DNA of 6,806 bases, taken from positions 1 to 6,806 of the forward strand of contig URMC01000087.1 of assembly GCA_900548735.1 (NCBI GenBank), in the 5' to 3' direction. This DNA comes from an uncultured Eubacteriales bacterium. GTDB taxonomy: Bacteria > Bacillota > Clostridia > Oscillospirales > CAG-272. The translations under genes and the position numbers were made by a program. The number at the start of each line of letters is the position of its first letter. The stretch's first letter is position 1. The notes beneath the pieces were generated by a model. It saw nothing but the letters and a program-made list of their open reading frames with translations, searched no databases and was not told the origin of the DNA. Below are positions 1 to 5,560 of the stretch, piece after piece.

Positions 1-467
<467 letters not shown>

Positions 468-570
468 CCGATTTGCTGGCGGGTTGGTTCCCATCCCACA
501 AGCGAATCCTGTTCATACTTGAGTTTCTTTTCTGCTCTCCGCTTTGTTCGGTTTTCAATGAGTGCTGATG
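468..570 (+). other. 23S 3' spacer without 5S rRNA or tRNA
   Basis: About 100 bases separate the mature 23S end from the first terminator hairpin. A 5S gene (about 117 nt with the conserved CCGAACACGGAAGTT-like block) would not fit and none of its motifs is present; no tRNA-like sequence is seen either. The pyrimidine-rich stretch at 524-555, including TTTGTTCGGTTTTCAA, resembles trailers found after rRNA genes in Firmicutes and may take part in the processing stem. That role is inferred. Confidence 0.6.
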
Positions 571-602
571 AAAAAGCACGGGTTTGCCCGTGCTTTTTCT
601 TT
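571..602 (+). terminator. Intrinsic terminator of the rRNA operon
   Basis: A perfect 12-bp stem (571-582 with 587-598) closes a four-base TTTG loop. The stem has a GC-rich core (GCACGGG/CCCGTGC) flanked by A5 on the left and T5 on the right, followed by CTTTC. This is a textbook Rho-independent terminator for the rRNA transcript. The A/T flanks make it nearly symmetrical, so it could also work leftwards. Confidence 0.9.
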
Positions 603-626
603 CATATAAAATCATCTTACAAAGCA

Positions 627-668
627 AAAGCGCCTTTGCGGGATCCTCGCAAAGGCGCTTTATTTTTT
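627..668. terminator. Second, probably bidirectional, intrinsic terminator
   Basis: A perfect 14-bp stem (627-640 with 648-661) has a seven-base loop containing GGATCC. On the + strand it is followed by TATTTTTT, a good termination tract backing up the rRNA terminator. On the - strand the stem is followed by TTGCTTT, a weaker tract that would stop transcripts from the permease/glycosylase unit. The stop codon of the decayed HTH gene (660-662 on the complement) lies in the stem, so this was probably that gene's own terminator. Confidence 0.85.
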
Positions 669-862
669 CGGATATGGCTTTTTGGTGTCAGTCAAGCCGA
701 GAATATAATCCACAGAGACGTTGTATAACTTGCAAGAGCAATCAGAAGGGCAATCGGAATTTGCCGTTTTTCGCTCTCGTATTGAGAATAGGTGTTTTGA
801 CTGATATGCAGAAAAGCGGCAATTTCCGGGCGTATATGTGCTGCTTTTATATCCTCGCAATC
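660..862 (-). pseudogene. Truncated, frameshifted XRE-family HTH regulator
   Basis: Two adjacent reading frames together give the C-terminal two thirds of an XRE/Cro-type DNA-binding protein. One frame (862 down to about 734) reads IRPEIAAFLHISQNTYSQYE, then SEKRQIPIALLIAL. The next frame continues CKLYNVSVDYILGLTD, then TKKPYPKK and a stop. One added base near 733-736 would join the frames, so a one-base deletion is the likely lesion. The expected N-terminal ~12 residues (helix 1 and the start codon) are missing: the upstream end runs into the C-terminus of the permease gene, whose stop at 847-849 lies inside the remnant. No function is expected. A less likely alternative is a sequencing error plus a start hidden within the permease gene. 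Confidence 0.75.
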
Positions 863-1827
863 AGATCGCCGAGGAAGTATAGCAGAGGCAGAGTGCCGAG
901 TGAGAGAACGGAGGAGGAGCCGACGGTTTGCGCGGCGAAACCGGAGTCGATGCCGTACATTTCCGAAAGCATGGTAACGGTGGCGGCGCTGGGGAGCGCG
1001 GCAATCACGGTGCAGAAAAGGATGGTGCTGTAACTGTCCTCAATCCCCAGCGTGACCAGCTTGGTCAGCAGGCACACGCAAAGCGGCACGACCAACAGCT
1101 TGATGATGTTGAAATAGTACAGCCGCGGGTTGCGAAGCAGTTTCCCGAAGCTCTGTGTGGCAAGGAGGGAGCCTGTCACCAGCACGGAGATCGGCATGCA
1201 CAGGTCGCCGAGGTAATTACAGAAGCGGGTGATGACCGACGTATTGCCCAGCAACACGTCCGGCGCAAAGGACTTGCAAAGATAAAGAATCAGCCCGATG
1301 GCGCAGGGTACAGTGCCGAAGTTAATCAGCGCCTTTTTGGGGGTCAGGCGGATGTCCTCTCTCCCTTGTGAGAGGATGAGAATCCCCAACGTCCAGATGT
1401 ACAGGTGAAACCCGATCACAAAAAACGCGCCGTAAAAAGCACCCTTACCGGGAAAAACCGCCTCCAGGATCGGAAAGCCGATGAACCCGCAGTTGGTAAA
1501 GATGGTGGCAAACTCACTGATTTTGCGCTCATTGAGGTCTTTGTATGCCTTGCCGGAAAGAAACGCAAAGAGCGCCATCACCGGGTGGATGATAAACCCG
1601 ATGGCGGTGTAAAACAACCCCTCGCGGAGAAGTTCCCAACCGAAATCCTTGGAGAGCAGGGCGCCCACGATCATCATCGGCTGCCCTAAGCAGATAATCA
1701 GTTTGGAGAGCTTTTTGGAGGACACCTCGTCAATCCAGCCGATTTTGCGGCAGATGTAACCGGTGACCATCAGCAAAAACAGAATGCCGATAATGGTCAG
1801 CAATTTGAAAAATGAAGCGGAATCCAT
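847..1827 (-). CDS. AEC-family (auxin efflux carrier-like) permease
   Basis: This 326-residue integral membrane protein has about ten hydrophobic segments (near residues 8-28, 40-58, 68-91, 104-123, 130-153, 168-185, 203-223, 238-260, 266-286 and 298-323) and a charged central loop around 154-165, the layout of the AEC transporter family. Family-typical stretches are FATIFTNCGFIGFPILEAVF (106-125) and LPSAATVTMLSEMYGIDSGF (279-298). Bacterial members export or import organic acids such as malate and malonate; the substrate cannot be told here. The ATG follows an AGAAAGGA ribosome binding site (1833-1840) lying in the last codons of the upstream glycosylase gene, which ends two bases before this start, so the two are co-transcribed and probably translationally coupled. 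The length is normal for the family, though the C-terminal tail abuts a pseudogene. Confidence 0.9.
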   Translation of the reverse strand: MDSASFFKLLTIIGILFLLMVTGYICRKIGWIDEVSSKKLSKLIICLGQPMMIVGALLSKDFGWELLREGLFYTAIGFIIHPVMALFAFLSGKAYKDLNERKISEFATIFTNCGFIGFPILEAVFPGKGAFYGAFFVIGFHLYIWTLGILILSQGREDIRLTPKKALINFGTVPCAIGLILYLCKSFAPDVLLGNTSVITRFCNYLGDLCMPISVLVTGSLLATQSFGKLLRNPRLYYFNIIKLLVVPLCVCLLTKLVTLGIEDSYSTILFCTVIAALPSAATVTMLSEMYGIDSGFAAQTVGSSSVLSLGTLPLLYFLGDLIARI

Positions 1828-1829
1828 CG

Positions 1830-2384
1830 TTATCCTTTCTCGCTGTCCAGCCGCTCGCGGATGCGCTTCATATCGGTCAGCATATCCTCTTTTTTGCGCG
1901 GGTCACGTAAGAGAAACGCCGGGTGATAGACCGCGGTCATGGCAAAGCCGCCTTTTTCAAACCACATGCCGTGCTCTTTGGTGATTTTGAAATCCGGTTT
2001 GATCAGGCGCATGGCGGAAATTCTGCCAAGGCAGACAATGATTTTCGGGCGGATGATGCGCACCTGCTCCCGCAGGAAACCGATGCACGCGTCCTCTTCT
2101 TCGGGCAGAGGATCGCGGTTTTGGGGCGGGCGGCATTTGAGGATGTTTGCGATATAGACCTTTTCGCGCGGGATCTCCACCGCTTCTAAAAATTTATCCA
2201 GCAGTTGCCCCGCTTTTCCGACAAACGGCGTGCCGGTCAGATCCTCCTGCTCCCCCGGTGCTTCCCCCACAAACATCAGCTCGGCGTGCGTGTCTCCGGT
2301 GCCGAAAACCGAGTGCGTGCGGGTTGCAGAGAGCGGACAGGCGGTGCAGGCGGCGCATTTTTCTCTCAATGCTTCCAAATCCAT
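1830..2384 (-). CDS. Family-4 uracil-DNA glycosylase (4Fe-4S)
   Basis: This 184-residue enzyme removes uracil from DNA in base-excision repair, acting on the chromosome in the cytoplasm. The family-4 signature is complete: GEAPGEQED (40-48) forms the active-site motif, GTPFVGKAGQLLD follows (51-63), KCRPPQNRDP (83-92) lies next to the cluster, and HPAFLLR (154-160) carries the catalytic-loop histidine H154. C13, C16, C84 and C100 match the four conserved Fe-S ligands in spacing; C10 is an extra cysteine nearby. The ATG is chosen for a very strong AAAAGGAGGA site at 2391-2400. A good promoter sits about 300 bases upstream, on the far side of a repeat element. It is first in a two-gene unit with the AEC permease; the pairing has no obvious functional logic. 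Confidence 0.95.
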   Translation of the reverse strand: MDLEALREKCAACTACPLSATRTHSVFGTGDTHAELMFVGEAPGEQEDLTGTPFVGKAGQLLDKFLEAVEIPREKVYIANILKCRPPQNRDPLPEEEDACIGFLREQVRIIRPKIIVCLGRISAMRLIKPDFKITKEHGMWFEKGGFAMTAVYHPAFLLRDPRKKEDMLTDMKRIRERLDSEKG

Positions 2385-2408
2385 ATAACATCCTCCTTTT
2401 ATTCAACA

Positions 2409-2435
2409 TAGCCTGACAGGAGGTATCCGAACCCG
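2409..2435. repeat. Left terminal inverted repeat of the MITE-like element
   Basis: It begins TAGCCTGACAGGAG and pairs with 2655-2681, with 25 of 27 positions complementary; the two differences are transitions. The first two bases are the putative TA target site. Confidence 0.8.
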
Positions 2436-2542
2436 CCTCCGGCGCGCGTGTTTCGAAATCTTTGTGACTTTTCGTCGTCACAGGGCAAAGCCCGGTTTCC
2501 TCCGTAAAGCCGCAAATCTTCCTGAAATACGTGCGCCGGAGG
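2436..2542. repeat. Internal stem-loop module 1 of the element
   Basis: A 19-base arm (2436-2454, beginning CCTCCGGCGC) is the inverse of 2524-2542 at 17 of 19 positions. Both mismatches become G-U pairs in + strand RNA. A smaller hairpin (TGTGAC 2463-2468 with GTCACA 2477-2482) lies in the enclosed 69 bases. Confidence 0.7.
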
Positions 2543-2549
2543 TCGAAGA

Positions 2550-2654
2550 GTTCTCACGGGACGGATTTTTCGTCAGGCAAGGCAAAAACGCAGGGAATAT
2601 TTTATATTCCCGAGTATTTTAACGCAGCATGGCGGGAAATCCGCCCGCGAGAAC
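2550..2654. repeat. Internal stem-loop module 2 of the element
   Basis: The arms at 2550-2568 (GTTCTCACGGGACGGATTT) and 2637-2654 are inverse copies apart from one substitution and one indel. The centre holds a perfect AT-rich hairpin, GGGAATAT-TTT-ATATTCCC (2593-2611). With module 1 this gives the element two side-by-side cruciform-like structures inside one outer stem. Confidence 0.7.
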
Positions 2655-2681
2655 CGGATTCGGATATCTCCTGTCAGGCTA
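2655..2681. repeat. Right terminal inverted repeat of the MITE-like element
   Basis: This is the reverse complement of 2409-2435 at 25 of 27 positions, ending CTCCTGTCAGGCTA. The final TA is the putative target site. The end lies only about 10 bases downstream of a leftward promoter's -10 box, almost exactly at the predicted transcription start. Confidence 0.8.
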
Positions 2682-2689
2682 ACCAAATA

Positions 2690-2718
2690 ATTATAACAGG
2701 TTTTGCACAGAATAACAA
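2690..2718 (-). promoter_or_regulatory. Sigma-A-type promoter reading towards the glycosylase/permease genes
   Basis: On the - strand, TTGTTA (2718-2713) and a perfect TATAAT (2695-2690) are separated by exactly 17 bases. Transcription would start near 2683, at the right edge of the MITE-like element, so the whole element would be transcribed into the leader of the uracil-DNA glycosylase mRNA. Only the AraC-family gene ends upstream, and no other strong promoter is seen closer to the glycosylase start. Confidence 0.65.
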
Positions 2719-2736
2719 GCCTTTTTGCGGAAAATG

Positions 2737-3561
2737 TCAATGCGCGCGGTAATAGGTCGGCGTTTTGCCGGTCACGCGGCGGAAAACCGTGGAAAAATAC
2801 CCCGCATCGGGAAAACCGAAGTGCTCCGCCACCTCGCGCACGCTTTGCCCCTCCCGCAACAGCGGAATGGCGGCGTTGATTTTACACTGGCGAAAGTATT
2901 CCATTACACCTACGCCCGCATAGCGCGCAAACAGCTTTTTGAGCAGCGACGGGCTGACCCGGCAAAGCGCCGCCAGTTCCGCGGTGTCCAGCGACTCATT
3001 CAGCCGTTCCGACATCACGGCAAGTGCCCGGCGGTAGTTGCGAAGCCCGGCGGAGCCCTCGCCCGCGGCGGGCTTTCCGCTGACCGGGGTCAGAGAGAGC
3101 AACAACTCCTCCAATTCCAGCACGGCGCATTGTGCCGTGTTTTCTTTACCCGGCAGAATATTCGCCGCGGCGTTGCCCGCGGGCTTGCCGGTTGCCTCCC
3201 GCAGCAGCGCCAGCGCCCCCTCCGCCTGTATCAGGTTTTCCTGCGTGAGGGAAAAAACGCGGCGGGGGAACACCGGAGCCTTGGAGGTGCTGAACGTGAA
3301 CACTAAAATTTCGGATTCCGCGCCCCCCTCGTTACAAAGGCTGTGAAATTCCATCGGCGGGTGATAGACCGCCCCGCCGGCGTCCAGCGGGAAAGATTCG
3401 CTCCCTGCCGTGACCCCGATGCGCCCCGCTTTGACCAGCACCAATTCGGCAAAATCGTGCGTTTCGCCGCGAAAAACATAGCCCGGTTCCAGCCTTTGCG
3501 AAAAGGCGGTGTAAAGCCCCTCAATCTGCAAGGAACGGGGAAAAGGATGGTATTTCCACAT
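2737..3561 (-). CDS. AraC-family transcriptional regulator
   Basis: This 274-residue protein has the usual AraC two-part layout. Residues ~25-90 form a cupin-type ligand-binding domain, with the hallmark VYHPPMEFHSL (65-75) after the GRIGVTAGSE strand pair. Residues ~174-274 carry two helix-turn-helix units: LDTAELAALCRVSPSLLKKLF (191-211, HTH 1) and the second around SVREVAEHFGFPDAGYF (240-256), ending in the family's FRRVTGKTPTYYR tail. A linker rich in Ala and Glu (~110-170) joins them. The ATG at 3561 is preferred over an in-frame TTG at 3588 because a GGAGGT site lies four bases ahead. It is divergent from the sugar operon across 126 bases, so it is most likely that operon's regulator, sensing a sugar or sugar derivative. 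The inducer is unknown. Confidence 0.92.
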   Translation of the reverse strand: MWKYHPFPRSLQIEGLYTAFSQRLEPGYVFRGETHDFAELVLVKAGRIGVTAGSESFPLDAGGAVYHPPMEFHSLCNEGGAESEILVFTFSTSKAPVFPRRVFSLTQENLIQAEGALALLREATGKPAGNAAANILPGKENTAQCAVLELEELLLSLTPVSGKPAAGEGSAGLRNYRRALAVMSERLNESLDTAELAALCRVSPSLLKKLFARYAGVGVMEYFRQCKINAAIPLLREGQSVREVAEHFGFPDAGYFSTVFRRVTGKTPTYYRAH

Positions 3562-3565
3562 AACA

Positions 3566-3571
3566 ACCTCC
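3566..3571 (-). promoter_or_regulatory. Ribosome binding site that fixes the AraC-type start
   Basis: GGAGGT (on the complement) lies four bases before the ATG at 3561. The alternative in-frame TTG start at 3588 has no comparable site ahead of it. Confidence 0.75.
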
Positions 3572-3610
3572 GAAATATCCGAAATCAAAGATTATTTATC
3601 CGATTTTGCA

Positions 3611-3639
3611 TTTACTTTTGTTTTGGACAATTCTATAAT
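3611..3639 (+). promoter_or_regulatory. Promoter of the sugar isomerase/oxidoreductase/nagB operon
   Basis: TTTACT (3611-3616) and a perfect TATAAT (3634-3639) are 17 bases apart. The -35 box matches consensus at only 4 of 6 positions, which fits a promoter helped by an AraC-type activator. Transcription should start near 3646, giving a leader of about 42 bases. Confidence 0.7.
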
Positions 3640-3660
3640 GAGGATAGCAGAGAAATCCTC
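3640..3660. promoter_or_regulatory. Inverted repeat over the predicted transcription start (possible operator)
   Basis: GAGGAT (3640-3645) and ATCCTC (3655-3660) form a six-base inverted repeat with a nine-base spacer, directly after the -10 box. Its place over +1 suits an operator, or a small 5' hairpin in the mRNA. A pair of direct CCGAAAT repeats (3570-3576 and 3579-3585), on the AraC-gene side, could be further half-sites. Neither assignment is proven. Confidence 0.4.
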
Positions 3661-3687
3661 AAAAGTCAATACACGGAGGTAAAAAAG

Positions 3688-4512
3688 ATGAAAAAGGGAA
3701 TCAGTATTTGGGCTTTTCCGGCAGGAACGCGGCTTGACGACGCTTTTCTGATGGCAAAACGCGCCGGTTTTGACGGCGTGGAAGTGGCGCTCAGCGACAA
3801 AGGGGAGCTGACGCTTGACACCACGGAAGCGGAACTGGCAGAGATCAAAGCGGCGGCTGACAATGCCGGCATTACGCTGTACAGCGTTGCCAGCGGCATC
3901 TATTGGAAACATCCTTTTACCGCTAATGACCGCAAAACGGCGGAAACGGCGCGTGCCTATGGCAGAAAGCAGATTGAAATTGCCGCGGCGCTGGGGTGCG
4001 ATACCGTGCTGATCGTGCCCGGCGTGGTCAGCGGGGCGGGGGAGCCGTTCGGCAATATCCCGTATGACGTGGCGTACGACCGCGCCCTTGCCGCAATGAC
4101 GGGGCTTGCCGCTTACGGCAAGGAAAAGGGCGTTGCCGTGGGCGTGGAAAACGTGTGGAACAAATTCCTGCTTTCTCCGCTGGAAATGCGGGATTTTGTA
4201 GATAAAACAGGCGCCGCCGCGTATTTTGACGCGGGTAACGTGCTGGTAAACGGATACCCGGAGCACTGGATTGACATTCTCGGCGGGCGCATTGTCAAGG
4301 TGCATATCAAAGACTTTGTACGCAAGATCGGCAACATCACGGGCTTTGTGGATTTGCTGGCGGGAGATGTGAACTTTTCCGCCACCATGGCGGCGCTGCG
4401 CCGTGCGGGGTACGACGGGTTTGTGACGGCGGAGGTTTCCCCTTACCCGAAGGCACCGGAAGTGCTGTTGCAGAATACCTCCCGTGCGATGGACGCTATT
4501 TTCTCAATGTAA
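3688..4512 (+). CDS. TIM-barrel sugar isomerase/epimerase (first copy)
   Basis: A 274-residue cytoplasmic enzyme of the xylose-isomerase-like TIM-barrel superfamily (sugar phosphate isomerase/epimerase; relatives include UlaE, IolE/IolI and ketose 3-epimerases). The barrel opens with GISIWAFPAG and AKRAGFDGVEVAL. The four expected metal ligands are present in order: E154 in GVENVWN, D181 in YFDAGNV, H206 in KVHIKDF and E249 in VTAEVSPY. This E-D-H-E set binds a divalent metal that drives proton transfer between neighbouring sugar carbons. The start is supported by GGAGGT at 3675-3680, seven bases upstream. It is the first gene of the operon, 15 bases before the oxidoreductase. The exact substrate is not readable; whether the sugar is phosphorylated is uncertain. 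Confidence 0.88.
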   Translation: MKKGISIWAFPAGTRLDDAFLMAKRAGFDGVEVALSDKGELTLDTTEAELAEIKAAADNAGITLYSVASGIYWKHPFTANDRKTAETARAYGRKQIEIAAALGCDTVLIVPGVVSGAGEPFGNIPYDVAYDRALAAMTGLAAYGKEKGVAVGVENVWNKFLLSPLEMRDFVDKTGAAAYFDAGNVLVNGYPEHWIDILGGRIVKVHIKDFVRKIGNITGFVDLLAGDVNFSATMAALRRAGYDGFVTAEVSPYPKAPEVLLQNTSRAMDAIFSM

Positions 4513-4513
4513 G

Positions 4514-4520
4514 AAAGGAG
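4514..4520 (+). promoter_or_regulatory. Ribosome binding site that decides the oxidoreductase start
   Basis: AAAGGAG lies seven bases before the ATG at 4528 but only one base before another in-frame ATG at 4522. Spacing therefore favours 4528. Confidence 0.75.
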
Positions 4521-4527
4521 AATGAAA

Positions 4528-5550
4528 ATGAAAGAACTGAAAATCGGTCTGGTTGGTCTTGGCGGTCAGGGGAGAGCCCACGCCAAAGGTTTGATGAACC
4601 CCCCGGCGGGGTTTGCGGGCAAGCTGGTTGCCGTTTGTGACATTGACCCGAAAAAGTTTGAAAAAGTGGCACAGGATTTCAATATCGCGGAGTCCAAAAG
4701 TGAGATCGGGTTTGAAAACTATCATTGCTACACCGATATGGACGAGATGCTGAAAACCGAGCAGTTAGATCTGGTTATAATCGCCATTCCTACCTATCTC
4801 CACAAAGAAGCAACCGTGAAATTTCTGCGTGGCGGCGTGCACGTGCTTTGCGAAAAGCCGATGGCGCTGACCGTAGAGGAGTGCAACGAGATGCTGGCAG
4901 TGGCAAAGGAGACCGGCAAACACCTGATGATCGGGCAGTGCCTGCGCTTCTGGGATGAGTATATCGTGCTCAAAAAGATGGTGGACTCCGGCGAATACGG
5001 CAAGGTGCTTGCCGGGATGTTCTGGCGCGGGGGCGATACGCCGAGATGGTCGTATCAGGATTGGTACCTCCATAAGAAAATGGGCGGCGGCGCCATCCTT
5101 GACCAGCACGTGCATGACGTGGATATGGTGCAGTACCTTTTCGGCATGCCGGATAAAGTCAGTACCTCCGGCAAAGTGGTGCTGGAGGACACCTATTACG
5201 ATACGCTTTGCACCAATTACCTCTATAAGAACGGCCCCGTGGTGTTTGCGCACAATGACTGGACGCTGTCGCTGCCCTTCGGGCACGGCTTCCGCGTGAA
5301 TTTTGAAAAAGCCACGCTGGAAATGGGCGGCAGCCGCGGCTTTGTGTTGGCAAAGCACGGCGAAAAGCCGGAAAAAGTGGAGTTTGAATACCGCTCCGCC
5401 CTCATCCGCGAGACCGAGTATTTTATGGGCGTAATCAACGGCGAGTACAAGAACACCGTCAACCCGCCGGAGGACTCTGCCGAGACCATCCGCCTGGTGC
5501 GTGCGGAGATGAGCTCTGCCGATCAGGGCGCCGAGCCCGTGGCTCTCTGA
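4528..5550 (+). CDS. Gfo/Idh/MocA-family sugar oxidoreductase
   Basis: A 340-residue NAD(P)-dependent dehydrogenase. The N-terminal Rossmann domain (~1-120) starts KIGLVGLGGQGRAHAKG with the dinucleotide-binding glycines at 10, 12, 13 and 15; an acidic CDID at 37-40 ends the second strand and suggests preference for NAD. The family's catalytic-lysine motif is CEKPMALT (108-115, K110). The C-terminal alpha/beta domain has GGGAILDQHVHDVD (187-200 region), holding the conserved Asp/His pair D192 and H196. Family members oxidise a ring hydroxyl of sugars, inositols or glycosides, often transiently at C3. It is flanked on both sides by isomerase/epimerase genes, with 15- and 10-base gaps, so the three probably act on successive forms of one substrate. 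The length is typical; no defect is seen. Confidence 0.92.
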   Translation: MKELKIGLVGLGGQGRAHAKGLMNPPAGFAGKLVAVCDIDPKKFEKVAQDFNIAESKSEIGFENYHCYTDMDEMLKTEQLDLVIIAIPTYLHKEATVKFLRGGVHVLCEKPMALTVEECNEMLAVAKETGKHLMIGQCLRFWDEYIVLKKMVDSGEYGKVLAGMFWRGGDTPRWSYQDWYLHKKMGGGAILDQHVHDVDMVQYLFGMPDKVSTSGKVVLEDTYYDTLCTNYLYKNGPVVFAHNDWTLSLPFGHGFRVNFEKATLEMGGSRGFVLAKHGEKPEKVEFEYRSALIRETEYFMGVINGEYKNTVNPPEDSAETIRLVRAEMSSADQGAEPVAL

Positions 5551-5554
5551 GGTG
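5549..5554 (+). promoter_or_regulatory. Ribosome binding site overlapping the oxidoreductase stop codon
   Basis: GAGGTG shares two bases with the TGA stop (5548-5550) and lies six bases before the ATG at 5561. This favours that ATG over the in-frame GTG at 5552, which is inside the site, and suggests translational coupling. Confidence 0.7.
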
Positions 5555-5560
5555 CGCGAG

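Larger units (their letters stand above)
2411..2679. mobile_element. MITE-like non-coding element with terminal inverted repeats
   Basis: About 269 bp bounded by GCCTGACAGG at the left and its exact complement at the right. Including the flanking TA on each side, the inverted repeat spans 27 bases with 25 matches. TA at both ends fits a TA target duplication, as made by IS630/Tc1-mariner-type transposases. Inside are two further long inverted repeats and two hairpins, but no open frame resembling a known protein. Size, ends and lack of coding fit a miniature inverted-repeat element moved by a transposase encoded elsewhere. Because the repeat is itself palindromic with TA, the duplication cannot be proven from one copy. 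A structured leader RNA for the glycosylase gene is the main alternative. Confidence 0.65.

Noticed and set aside
468..570. Possible 5S rRNA or tRNA after 23S
   Set aside because: The stretch is too short for 5S and lacks its conserved block; no tRNA arms or T-loop consensus are seen.
584..1371. + strand open frames over 584-1033 and 928-1371
   Set aside because: They are antisense to the permease gene or the terminator/pseudogene region. They have low-complexity composition and no plausible ribosome binding site, whereas the - strand frames match known families.
2725..3306. 193-codon + strand open frame
   Set aside because: It is antisense to the AraC-type gene, whose cupin and HTH motifs are clear. 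The frame is Arg/Gln-rich and typical of a GC-rich shadow.
3343..3687. 115-codon N-terminal extension of the first epimerase to 3343
   Set aside because: The upstream part is antisense to the AraC gene and crosses the promoter. The ATG at 3688 has a GGAGGT site and gives the normal family length.
3592..4305. 237-codon - strand open frame
   Set aside because: It is antisense to the first epimerase, whose complete metal site proves the + strand frame. It would also run across the divergent promoter region.
4765..5358. 197-codon - strand open frame, His-rich
   Set aside because: It is antisense to the Gfo/Idh/MocA gene; the His/Ala bias comes from reading that gene's codons backwards.
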